Part shown: one piece after another, positions 18,001 to 24,944 of the stretch
Layout of the letters: each line of letters opens with the position of its first letter
How positions within the stretch are numbered: the stretch's first letter is position 1
The notes under the pieces: generated by a model
The model's database searches: none
What the model was told of the DNA's origin: nothing
Seen by the model: the letters and a program-made list of their open reading frames with translations, nothing else
Source: Bacteroidales bacterium
GTDB lineage: Bacteria; Bacteroidota; Bacteroidia; Bacteroidales; ML635J-15
Assembly: GCA_017994175.1 (NCBI GenBank)
Contig: JAGOLH010000014.1
Location: 1 to 53,344, forward strand
Direction: 5' to 3'
Length of the DNA stretch: 53,344 nt
Program-made: the position numbers and the translations under genes

Positions 18001-19507
18001 CTCCTAATGGGTTATTGGCAATCGATACGGGTCGCCCCACCGGAAATGCCGGAAGCACGTCAGCATCATAAAAAGTATCACCCTCACGATAGGTAATTCC
18101 ACCATCACACAAAATCCATAACCTACCATCAATATCGTAAAATACCATATAGATTAAATTCGATGCCAAACCATCATCAGTGCTTATTTCATCGATTACA
18201 GCTGAGCCCTGAATAACGGAAACTTTTTCGTCGGTGGCCACATAAATCAAACCTGAAGCATCTGAAGTAATTGCATTCACATGGTCGTGTGTCAGGCCGT
18301 TTGAAGTTGTTATTTGAGTCATTGTTGTACCCTCCATTCGGGTAATCCCCGCTGTAGTACCAATCCATACAACATTATTAGCGTCTTTGTAAGTACAGGT
18401 AATTTCGTTCGATACCAATCCCTCGGTACTTGTATAGGTTCTCCATTTATAGTCGTCTACACAATTTAGCCCGGCATTGGTGGCAATCCAGAATTTCCCT
18501 TGATTGTCCCTATAAATATGATTTACGTGATTGTCGACGATATCTTTGTTGAAGCGTGTAATAAGGCTTTGATTTCCTCGATTGTAGCGGGTCAAACCCG
18601 AAAAGGGTGATCCTGCCCAGACTGAACCGCTTTGATCAATAAAAACACTGGTTACCACATTGGCAGTTAATCCGTCACTTATAGTATACAGATGATAACT
18701 GGCAGGGCTCTCATATTCGAACAAGCCAAGGCTCGACCCCAAATACAATATATTTTCGTCGTTCTCCGAAACACAAAGAACATTATTGTTGGGTAAGCCC
18801 TGTGCAGTTGTAATGGTATGCCATGTGGCAAAGTTATACTGGCTGAGTCCTCCATTTGTGGCTACTGCTATGCTTCCATTGCTAAGTTGAGTTATATCGT
18901 TTATGAGATTTCCTCCCAGTCCGTTGGCTGTAGTAAAACTTCGAAAACTTTCGCCATCATATTTGCTGAGTCCCGAAGCTGTTCCCATCCAAACATTGCC
19001 GTAACGGTCGCCATATATGGTTTTTACTGCATTGCTGATGAGTCCCTGCGAAGTGCTGAAAATTGTAAACACACTCCCGTCAAATTTAAAAGCACCGGCA
19101 TTGCTTGTCCCCCCCCAGATATTTCCGGCAGCATCACCGCTAATGCACCAAACAGTATTCGAAGGTAGCCCGCTTCCAAGGTTATAAATTGTCCAGTTAC
19201 TTCCGTCATAAACCGAAATTCCTCCTGCTGTTGCAGCCCATACGTCGCCATCGGAAGAACAATAAATATCATATATCAGGTTGTTGCCCAGTCCGTCTTC
19301 AGTGGTAAAGCTTGTCCAGGAAAAGCCGTCGTATCGTGTTATCCCTGCAGTTGTTCCAACCCATATATTGCCGTCGGAATCCTGAGATATGCACCTGGTG
19401 TTGTTTGATATAAGTGCCTGTGTAAGTTCGAAGTGCGTGGTTGATTGTGCTTGCACGTAAGCAATTACAGTAATTCCCAATGTGAGCGATAATAAAAATT
19501 TTCTCAT
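15026..19507 (-). CDS. Secreted multidomain protein: regulator-type beta-propellers, SprB repeats, T9SS type A sorting domain
   Basis: 1493 residues from the ATG at 19507; an ATG four codons earlier is possible but adds residues before a good signal peptide (M-R-K-F-L-L-S-L..., ending V-Q-A-Q). Residues to about 620 hold at least eleven propeller motifs of the Reg_prop type (D-G-N-I-W-V-G-T-x-x-G-I-T-R-Y-D-G and variants), otherwise typical of periplasmic sensor parts of hybrid two-component proteins. About 685-1145 hold six SprB-type repeats (C-Y-G-x-x-x-G-S-I...G-G-T-x-P-Y-x-Y-x-W...Y-x-V-T-V-T-D). Then come an Ig-like and a fibronectin-like segment, and a final T9SS type A domain (V-Y-P-T-I-F, ending R-K-V-I-K-N). 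There is no kinase or DNA-binding part. Probably a cell-surface or released binding protein. Confidence 0.88.
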   Translation of the reverse strand: MRKFLLSLTLGITVIAYVQAQSTTHFELTQALISNNTRCISQDSDGNIWVGTTAGITRYDGFSWTSFTTEDGLGNNLIYDIYCSSDGDVWAATAGGISVYDGSNWTIYNLGSGLPSNTVWCISGDAAGNIWGGTSNAGAFKFDGSVFTIFSTSQGLISNAVKTIYGDRYGNVWMGTASGLSKYDGESFRSFTTANGLGGNLINDITQLSNGSIAVATNGGLSQYNFATWHTITTAQGLPNNNVLCVSENDENILYLGSSLGLFEYESPASYHLYTISDGLTANVVTSVFIDQSGSVWAGSPFSGLTRYNRGNQSLITRFNKDIVDNHVNHIYRDNQGKFWIATNAGLNCVDDYKWRTYTSTEGLVSNEITCTYKDANNVVWIGTTAGITRMEGTTMTQITTSNGLTHDHVNAITSDASGLIYVATDEKVSVIQGSAVIDEISTDDGLASNLIYMVFYDIDGRLWILCDGGITYREGDTFYDADVLPAFPVGRPVSIANNPLGGVMIGSDENLYFYQNGTTGASAVVHPLAATNQAINSMSSLSGLIYCSFESGELYSYNLSSWTSIAVANPVSYCYFDPWGYTWIGYQEDGLDKICRTCNTNLTYTLSAFACGSGNTPVTTLTITSPAGVIYTVNGGIENSNNPVFNNLVPGAYHLRVYNAGAYIADSIIFIEGHGGIETYLTLGQIDCNGNNNGWIEMHDLPSPGSFIWNTGNNSQLLMENLVPDMYQVTVSDNIGCTKIIQNTIQQPNVLQVGITSTQVLCYGNATGSITLSPTGGTPPYSIEWSDSYTGFSLTNLPAGMYAYTVTDINGCEASGNVTITQPAAALQLSGTGEAVACYGDTGDITTSVTGGTLPYTYHWNDNFSGANRTNMPAGTYYLTVSDVNNCSTTGSWQITQPIAALEISDVDEVDVYCFGNSSGSIDVTIEGGTSPYEYSWTKNSVFYSTDEDLENLSIGVYQLVVTDDHGCADGVSVTISQSPPLQLDIDATPITCPGYANGVLYADVSGGSETYSSFYWYNSQNQVVSVDQTFEDVAPGYYFLSVTDSYYCTITDEVTVTEGDGHDITLQITDATCYGAASGSIHVVVDGGATTDVDYAWAAGVAGNTATATNLEAGEYFVTITDNEGCETSANGIVNQPPMADLGAFPANGEFRFCSGDQLLLDAGDGFTSYLWSTGSQNQTIPVNNGGSYSVLVHNSTGCILGDTATVVVGEVFQDEELNLASVNEQNKVTLYWQKTPDVGTDHYNIYRKSGSQYVLYDDLDADLPAIYVDENSNASENTFSYKISSVDTCGNESALSDAHSSMYLLAQSEEYNQQVVCTLSYTPYEGFFVVYYYILKGTSPDNLEVADQNLYNEFEYIEFNPNPEGTYYQIMVRRLDGCYPGDGNYYDTAYSNIVFCQPYNGIANRNIDNQVTVYPTIFDDYISLNFNLQQASDVSFYFINSLGQAIVLEEKHRVDVGNQQIDLHPNLAPGMYMLKMKIGNEWITRKVIKN

Positions 19508-19551
19508 GATTGGTGTCATTTGTTAGTTTATAAATGGTATTATTCAATGCC

Positions 19552-19583
19552 TAAAGATAGCAAACAGCTAATTGAAACACAAA
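19552..19583 (-). promoter_or_regulatory. Putative promoter of the propeller/SprB protein
   Basis: On the minus strand: TTTG (19583-19580), 20 nt, TATCTTTA (19559-19552), one mismatch from TAnnTTTG. It lies about 45 nt upstream of the 19507 start codon. Confidence 0.45.
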
Positions 19584-19669
19584 ATTATCTCATACTGTGT
19601 CCAAGAATTTATAAACCGCATGTATTAATATTTATCAGAAGACCTCTGAATGAAGTAAATTCGTTAGTA

Positions 19670-20416
19670 TTACAGAAACCCTTGAACTTTAAGAACATTG
19701 AAGAGCATGTCCGAAAATAATATATTGTCTTTTCGTGTGTACCTTACATCAGTAAAAACCTGAGCCAAATTTTGTTTATTATTTTCAGCGACAAATTTCC
19801 TGCTGTCCTGGCGCGATTCTTTTTCAATATACAACGCCTCAATTTCCATATCTGAGTAGTCCTGATAGGTTTGAGAGTGAACTACAGCTCTCATGGGAAG
19901 TCTGTCGGTAAGCGCAGGTAATTCGGCGGGATACCCTATAACAAGAGTGGTTACAGGTACCACCCCTTTGGGAATATTGAGTATTTCAATGATTTTCGAT
20001 GCAGTATAAGTTGTAGTTCCCAGATAACAAATTCCTAAACCATGAGCTTCTGCTTCAAGGCTGGCATTTTGTGCTGCGAGTAGTGCGTCTATCGCGGCGG
20101 TTACAAACGATAAAAAATTGTTATATGCACCGTCATCGGCATTTCTTAAGCGGCACCAACGTGTGAAACGGTTGAAATCAGCACAAAAAGTCATTACAAC
20201 CGGAGCCTGCTGAACCATCGCCTGATTAAAATGGCAAGGTAAAAGACGCTCCTTAATTTCATTATCAGTGGTAACAATTATACTGTAAACCTGCATATTG
20301 CCGGTGGTACTTGCCCGCGTTGCTGCTTCCAAAATTTCATTCAGTATTGTATCACTAATGGGCTCTGGTTTGAACTTTCTAATTGAACGATGTTGGGCAA
20401 TTTCTTTTATCATCAT
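19670..20416 (-). CDS. Nitroreductase-family NAD(P)H:FMN oxidoreductase
   Basis: 248 residues. FMN-binding nitroreductase fold: H-R-S-I-R-K-F at 9-15 (FMN phosphate contact), A-A-T-R-A-S-T-T-G-N-M-Q near 31-42, and A-A-x-x-A-x-L-E-A-E-A-H-G-L-G-I-C-Y-L-G with P-V-T-T-L-V-I-G-Y-P for the flavin pocket. The length and C-terminal extension resemble NfsA/FRP-type enzymes, which transfer electrons from NAD(P)H to nitro compounds, quinones or flavins. Cytosolic. It follows cinA by 39 nt and is likely the last gene of the HD-cinA operon. Physiological substrate not determinable. Confidence 0.85.
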   Translation of the reverse strand: MMIKEIAQHRSIRKFKPEPISDTILNEILEAATRASTTGNMQVYSIIVTTDNEIKERLLPCHFNQAMVQQAPVVMTFCADFNRFTRWCRLRNADDGAYNNFLSFVTAAIDALLAAQNASLEAEAHGLGICYLGTTTYTASKIIEILNIPKGVVPVTTLVIGYPAELPALTDRLPMRAVVHSQTYQDYSDMEIEALYIEKESRQDSRKFVAENNKQNLAQVFTDVRYTRKDNILFSDMLFNVLKVQGFL

Positions 20417-20455
20417 TTTATCGGTTATTTATTAATAAATTGGAAGCTGTATGGT

Positions 20456-21688
20456 TTATTTTATTTCTCTGATCAGCATTGCAAGGGCTGTATTGGCAGT
20501 GCGCACAATGTTGTTTTGCCGGTCGTTACCGAAATGATATTGGTGCGATTTTACTCCATTCTCGGTAGCCATCGCAATGCAAACTGTACCTACGGGTTTA
20601 TCAGGAGTTCCACCGTCTGGTCCGGCTATTCCTGTGGTTGAAATGCTATAGTCTGCATGCATGGTTTGTTTTGCACCCGATGCCATTTGCTCAGCAACCT
20701 GGACGCTTACTGCACCAAACTGTTGCAGTGTTACAGGATCAACCCCTAGTATTTCTGTTTTTAACTGATTTGAGTATGCAACAACCCCCCCCTGATACCA
20801 GGCCGAACATCCGGGTATTTGTGTAAATAAATGAGAGATGTACCCGCCCGTGCAGCTTTCGGCTAACGAAAGTTTTTTGTTTCGTTGCAGGAGCAATTGC
20901 CCAATATTCATCTGAAAACTTTCATCATTCAACGCAATAATATATTCCGGAATAATTGAACATAATTCTGCATATTTTTTATCGAGCAATTGTGTCTGTT
21001 GTATACTTGCTTCGTAAATGCTCAACCTAAGCTTGATAATACCCTGAGATGGAAGAAAGGCCAATTTGAGGGAGGATGGCAGACAATTTTCAAAGCACCT
21101 CAGTTTGTCCGCAAGAAAAGCCTCGGGAATGCCGTGTGTTTGGATATACCGATGCTCAACAGGAGGCAACTTATAACATGAAATAAGCCTTGGAATAACT
21201 TCTTTCTCCATAAGGTCTTTCATTTCGTATGGTACTCCGGGCAGAGAAATAAGAATTTTTTTTCCTCTGCTGAACCACATCCCCGGCGCAGTACCCATTC
21301 GGTTAAGCAATGGAGTACAAGCAGCAGGTACCATTGCCTGATTTCGGTTTGTCTCTGTTAATGGATAGCCACGTTTTTCAACAAAACTTTTAATAAGCTC
21401 TAATGATTCATGATGTAATACCAATTCTGTCCCGAAATAGTCGCACAACACATTTTTTGTAATATCATCATTGGTTGGACCTAGGCCTCCGGTCATGATA
21501 ATAACATCGGTTAACCCAAATGATGAATCGATGGCATTTTGGATATCGGTTTTAACATCACGCACCGAAAGGATACATTGCACTGCAAACCCGAATTGAT
21601 TCAGGTTATTCCCTATCCATGCCGAGTTTGTATCAACAGTTTGCCCTATCAGCAGTTCATCCCCGATAGTAATAACTGTAATATCCAT
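20456..21688 (-). CDS. cinA: CinA-family protein (nucleotide/NMN-processing)
   Basis: 410 residues, full-length two-domain CinA. The N-terminal MoCF-like domain (1-170) has G-D-E-L-L-I-G-Q-T-V-D-T-N (8-20), M-T-G-G-L-G-P-T-N-D-D (65-75) and L-P-G-V-P-Y-E-M. The C-terminal PncC domain (about 255-410) has A-E-S-C-T-G-G, Y-Q-G-G-V-V-A-Y-S-N and G-I-A-G-P-D-G-G-T-P-D-K-P-V-G-T-V. Characterised CinA proteins deamidate NMN and/or hydrolyse ADP-ribose in NAD recycling; the competence name is historical. The start lies 2 nt after the HD-family gene, so they are tightly coupled. Confidence 0.94.
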   Translation of the reverse strand: MDITVITIGDELLIGQTVDTNSAWIGNNLNQFGFAVQCILSVRDVKTDIQNAIDSSFGLTDVIIMTGGLGPTNDDITKNVLCDYFGTELVLHHESLELIKSFVEKRGYPLTETNRNQAMVPAACTPLLNRMGTAPGMWFSRGKKILISLPGVPYEMKDLMEKEVIPRLISCYKLPPVEHRYIQTHGIPEAFLADKLRCFENCLPSSLKLAFLPSQGIIKLRLSIYEASIQQTQLLDKKYAELCSIIPEYIIALNDESFQMNIGQLLLQRNKKLSLAESCTGGYISHLFTQIPGCSAWYQGGVVAYSNQLKTEILGVDPVTLQQFGAVSVQVAEQMASGAKQTMHADYSISTTGIAGPDGGTPDKPVGTVCIAMATENGVKSHQYHFGNDRQNNIVRTANTALAMLIREIK

Positions 21689-21690
21689 TG

Positions 21691-22254
21691 TTATACTTTC
21701 AGCCGGTCTTTGAAAGGCTCAAATGTCATAAAATCGGCATGATGAACTAAAAACGCTTCGGTGGTACGCTTTACCATGTCACCTTCACCGGCATGAGTTG
21801 CAACGATATGACATACTGCTGCCGGCACACCGCATGCTTCTGCTAACGAAACCCCGCTAAATGGGTGACGGAGGTATTTTCCGTAAATACCGACTTTACT
21901 TTTTCCATCAGAACCCATTTCATACTCAAGAAGTTTCCCTACGTCAGCAAGAATAGCTCCCGCAATCAGTACGTCCATGTCAACAGGTAAATCAGCGCCA
22001 AAAAACTCTTTGCATTTAACTCCGGCATCACGGGCAATATGCACAACCGCACGTTTATGGTCCATAAAACTTACTTTCAGATCGGGACCTGCAAGCAGGG
22101 TAAAAGGTATCTTGCGCAAATCATCGGGAGAAAGAACCGATTTCGATAAGGCAAGTGCCCATGTATTAGTAACCTGTTCACGAAGTTTTGGGTCACTAAT
22201 CCATTCTAATTCAGGCCAAAGCTCCATGGCTTGTTTTACAAATTTTGCATCCAT
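21691..22254 (-). CDS. HD-domain-type protein with a substituted HD histidine
   Basis: 187 residues, helical, no signal peptide. The layout matches small bacterial HD-domain phosphohydrolase-like proteins: D-H-K-R-A-V at 65-70 supplies the first His, the motif region is G-A-I-L-A-D-V-G-K-L-L-E-Y-E (99-112), then R-H-P-F-S-G (129-134), C-H-I-V-A-T-H (148-154) and H-H-A-D-F (171-175). In the canonical motif the residue before Asp104 is His (L-H-D-V-G-K); here it is Ala103, codon GCT at 21946-21948. The other His/Asp ligand candidates are kept, so the fold is likely intact but metal binding altered. First gene of an operon with cinA (2 nt gap). Substrate unknown. Confidence 0.75.
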   Translation of the reverse strand: MDAKFVKQAMELWPELEWISDPKLREQVTNTWALALSKSVLSPDDLRKIPFTLLAGPDLKVSFMDHKRAVVHIARDAGVKCKEFFGADLPVDMDVLIAGAILADVGKLLEYEMGSDGKSKVGIYGKYLRHPFSGVSLAEACGVPAAVCHIVATHAGEGDMVKRTTEAFLVHHADFMTFEPFKDRLKV

Positions 22255-22269
22255 ATTACATTTTTTTTA

Positions 22270-22299
22270 CAAAATTAAAATTTTACCTAAGCCTCCCAA
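22270..22299 (-). promoter_or_regulatory. Promoter of the HD-cinA-nitroreductase operon
   Basis: The minus strand reads TTG (22299-22297), 19 nt, TAATTTTG (22277-22270), a perfect TAnnTTTG -7 box, ending 15 nt before the ATG at 22254. Confidence 0.55.
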
Positions 22300-22407
22300 T
22301 AATAAGAAATGTAACATATAACATATTTTTAAGAAAAATCAGCAATAAAACTCAGAACAATTTGTTTTTTAATTTTACATTGCAATGGGGAGAATATTTT
22401 TACATAA

Positions 22408-22956
22408 ATGAGTCCCGAGAAAGAGCAAGAAATAATACGTTGTTTTGTTGAAAACAAGGATGTGGAATCTGCTTTCAGAACAATTGTTGTGGAATATGGT
22501 CCGCGTTTGTACAGTCATATTCGAAAAATGCTTCTCCTGCATCACGATACTGACGATGTGTTACAGGAAACATTTATAAAAGCATACCACAACCTCTCAA
22601 ATTTCCGGCACGACTCAAAAATATTCACGTGGCTTTATAGAATTGCTACCAATGAGACCCTGAATTTTCTGAAAAAAAAGAAACGACAGCATGTTTTTTC
22701 TGATTTCGACTATGAAAACTATATGATTAATTCTTTAAAGGAAGACCCATATTTCGATGGTGATGAATTGCAGATTAACATTCAGAAAGCAATTATGAGT
22801 CTCCCCGAAAAACAGCGATTGGTTTTTAATATGAGGTATTACGACGATTTGCCGTATCATAAGATTTCCGAAATTTTGGGTACATCCGAAGGTGCGTTAA
22901 AAGCATCTTATCATCATGCTGTAAAAAAACTTGAAAAAACCTTAAACCTAACATGA
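22408..22956 (+). CDS. ECF-type RNA polymerase sigma factor
   Basis: 182 residues. Region 2 (about 24-95) has D-T-D-D-V-L-Q-E-T-F-I-K-A-Y, then F-T-W-L-Y-R-I-A-T-N-E-T-L-N-F (core binding and -10 recognition). Region 4 (about 128-178) has L-P-E-K-Q-R-L-V-F-N-M-R-Y-Y-D-D-L-P-Y and an HTH ending S-E-G-A-L-K-A-S-Y-H-H-A-V-K-K-L. There is no region 3. It is followed at 34 nt by a small membrane protein and then a Spy-like periplasmic protein, an arrangement implying sigma, regulator and target in one operon. The upstream region has TTTG at 22361 but no consensus -7 box, so it may be autoregulated from an ECF promoter. Confidence 0.92.
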   Translation: MSPEKEQEIIRCFVENKDVESAFRTIVVEYGPRLYSHIRKMLLLHHDTDDVLQETFIKAYHNLSNFRHDSKIFTWLYRIATNETLNFLKKKKRQHVFSDFDYENYMINSLKEDPYFDGDELQINIQKAIMSLPEKQRLVFNMRYYDDLPYHKISEILGTSEGALKASYHHAVKKLEKTLNLT

Positions 22957-22990
22957 AAACAATTGTCTAAAAAAAGTATTATCATACAAA

Positions 22991-23407
22991 ATGGGAATTA
23001 ACGGTAACTACATAAATAAAACTGCTTTCAAAGTGCCTGAGGGGTATTTCGATGATTTACCCGATAACATTATGTCGAAAGTTAAAAGGGATCATAAGCC
23101 ACGTGTAAGAACCATCGATATAATAAAACCCTGGTTGTATATGGCCGCATCCTTTATTGTACTGGCTATATTTATTAAAATTGGGTTGAACCTTGTTGTT
23201 GACAAGAAATCTGTGAATCCAGATACTTCAAAGACAGAAAATTTCACAGCATATAACGACTTTGAAGAAAGCCTTTTAAGCGATGAATTGGTTTTTATGG
23301 AAGCAATTACTGAAACTCCTCAGGAGGCAGGGATTTCTGAAGTAAGCTCTGAAGCAATTGAGGAGTATCTGTTGAATTATGATTTAACTGCTGAATTAGA
23401 GGAATAG
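22991..23407 (+). CDS. Small single-pass membrane protein, candidate anti-sigma factor
   Basis: 138 residues. A short cytosolic part contains F-K-V-P-E-G-Y-F-D-D-L-P (residues 13-24), a motif I associate with Bacteroidota proteins next to ECF sigma genes. One membrane helix follows (about 48-67) and then an acidic extracytoplasmic tail (E-E-S-L-L-S-D-E-L-V-F-M-E...). No zinc-binding H-x3-C-x2-C anti-sigma motif is present. Position directly after the sigma gene and 4 nt before the Spy-like gene suggests it controls the sigma factor; this is inference from topology and context. Confidence 0.68.
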   Translation: MGINGNYINKTAFKVPEGYFDDLPDNIMSKVKRDHKPRVRTIDIIKPWLYMAASFIVLAIFIKIGLNLVVDKKSVNPDTSKTENFTAYNDFEESLLSDELVFMEAITETPQEAGISEVSSEAIEEYLLNYDLTAELEE

Positions 23408-23411
23408 AAAT

Positions 23412-23894
23412 ATGGAAACAAAAAAAACACTTTTTATTTGTGTCGCAATGCTATTTATTTCGGTAGATGTATTTTCGCAACACACAAACAAAGTTAAAGA
23501 CGAGGAGAAGATTAAGGCAGAAAAGGTTGCTTTTCTTACAACACAACTTGACCTTACTGTAGCTGAGGCACAGAAGTTTTGGCCATTGTATAATGAGTAC
23601 GAAAAGAAGAATGACGAAATTTTTAAATCAGAACGGGAATTAAACCGCGATATTAAAGAAAAGTCTGCCTCAATGACCGAAGCCGAATTAGAGCAAAAGC
23701 TCGATAAAATGATGCAACTTCAAAAATCGAAGTCAGATTTGTCAGTTGAGTATTATGCGAAGTTTAAATCAGTAATTCCAATAAAAAAAGTTGCAAAATT
23801 CTATCAGGCTGAAAGGGAGTTTCGTAAACAACTTCTTCACGAATACGGTAAATGTTATGGGCAGGGAGGAACTGAGCCCGGAGGGCCTCATTAA
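23412..23894 (+). CDS. Spy/CpxP-like periplasmic protein
   Basis: 160 residues. Signal peptide to about residue 22 (V-F-S-Q), then an almost entirely helical, highly charged protein. The segment L-T-T-Q-L-D-L-T-V-A-E-A-Q-K-F-W-P-L-Y-N (about 43-62) matches the L-x-L-T-x-x-Q repeat logic of Spy/CpxP/ZraP-type proteins, which act as periplasmic chaperones or stress sensors. The C-terminus ends in a Gly/Pro/His-containing tail (G-G-P-H) that might bind metal. Third gene of the sigma operon, 4 nt after the membrane protein. It overlaps the convergent rluD-like gene by 4 bp. Confidence 0.75.
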   Translation: METKKTLFICVAMLFISVDVFSQHTNKVKDEEKIKAEKVAFLTTQLDLTVAEAQKFWPLYNEYEKKNDEIFKSERELNRDIKEKSASMTEAELEQKLDKMMQLQKSKSDLSVEYYAKFKSVIPIKKVAKFYQAEREFRKQLLHEYGKCYGQGGTEPGGPH

Positions 23895-24943
23895 ACCGAA
23901 AAACTACCGCTGTAAGATCTCCACTTGTCAATGCATGCTTGCATATCTTTTGGAATCAACGAATCAAACATCATTTCTTTTTTAGTGACGGGATGAATAA
24001 ATCCCAGAGTTTTTGCATGTAAGGCCTGGCGCGGACAGATTTCAAAGCAATTGGAAACAAATTGTTTGTATTTATTGAATATTGGGCCTTTAAGGATTTG
24101 ATTCCCCCCATAGTCGGAATCGTTGAAAAGAGGGTGCCCAATATGGCTGAAATGTGCCCTGATCTGATGTGTTCTGCCTGTTTCGAGTTTACATTCAATG
24201 TAGGTAACATACCCAAATCGATCCAATACCTGATAATGTGTTACCGCATGTTTGCCATAGCTACCATCTTCGAATACATCCATTATCTTCCGGTCTTTCA
24301 GATGACGGCCGATATGGCCGGTAATCGTTCCTTTTTCCTCAGCAGTATTACCCCATACCAAAGCGTGATAGGTGCGGCGTGCGGTATGTTCAAAGAATTG
24401 TTTGCCCAGGTGATTTAGTGCTCTTTCGTTTTTACCTATAACTAATAACCCTGAGGTGTCTTTGTCGATTCGATGAACCAGCCCGGAACGCATGTTGTTT
24501 TCCGAAAATAACTCATTGCCCTGAAGGTGAAATGCCAAAGCATTGACCAGGGTTCCCTGATAATGCCCAAGACTGGGGTGTACAACCATGCCTGCTCGTT
24601 TGTTTACAACCAGAACATCGTTATCTTCATAAACCACTTCAATTGGAATATCTTCCGCTATTAACTCGAATTCGATTTTCGGAAAACTTAACAGAATGGT
24701 AATTACATCCGCTGGTTTAACCTTATAATTCGATTTTATGGGCGTATCGTTTACCCTTATATTCCCTGCATCGCTGGCAGCCTGAATTTTGTTCCTCGAA
24801 ACGTTGGCAATTTTCGAAGCCAGATATTTGTCGATGCGAACCGGGGATTGACCGTTGTCAACAATAAAACGGTAATGCTCAAAAAGTTCTTCCTGATTTT
24901 TATAGTCTTCCTGATTGCTGAGGGATGTTGAATCTTCACTCAT
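23891..24943 (-). CDS. rluD: RluA/RluD-family 23S rRNA pseudouridine synthase
   Basis: 350 residues. The N-terminal S4 RNA-binding domain (about 35-85: R-I-D-K-Y-L-A-S-K) precedes the pseudouridine synthase domain with the catalytic motif H-R-I-D160-K-D-T-S-G. Further motifs are V-N-K-R-A-G-M-V-V-H-P and L-E-T-G-R-T-H-Q-I-R-A-H. It isomerises specific uridines in rRNA; RluD-type (positions 1911/1915/1917) is the best guess from architecture, but RluC or tRNA-directed members cannot be excluded. It starts one base after the T9SS gene's stop and so sits at the end of the PASTA operon. The stop overlaps the convergent Spy-like gene. Confidence 0.9.
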   Translation of the reverse strand: MSEDSTSLSNQEDYKNQEELFEHYRFIVDNGQSPVRIDKYLASKIANVSRNKIQAASDAGNIRVNDTPIKSNYKVKPADVITILLSFPKIEFELIAEDIPIEVVYEDNDVLVVNKRAGMVVHPSLGHYQGTLVNALAFHLQGNELFSENNMRSGLVHRIDKDTSGLLVIGKNERALNHLGKQFFEHTARRTYHALVWGNTAEEKGTITGHIGRHLKDRKIMDVFEDGSYGKHAVTHYQVLDRFGYVTYIECKLETGRTHQIRAHFSHIGHPLFNDSDYGGNQILKGPIFNKYKQFVSNCFEICPRQALHAKTLGFIHPVTKKEMMFDSLIPKDMQACIDKWRSYSGSFSV

Positions 24944-24944
24944 T

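Noticed and set aside
15026..19519. Hybrid two-component regulator
   Set aside because: The propellers fit, but there is no membrane helix, kinase, receiver or HTH domain; the C-terminus is a T9SS sorting domain.
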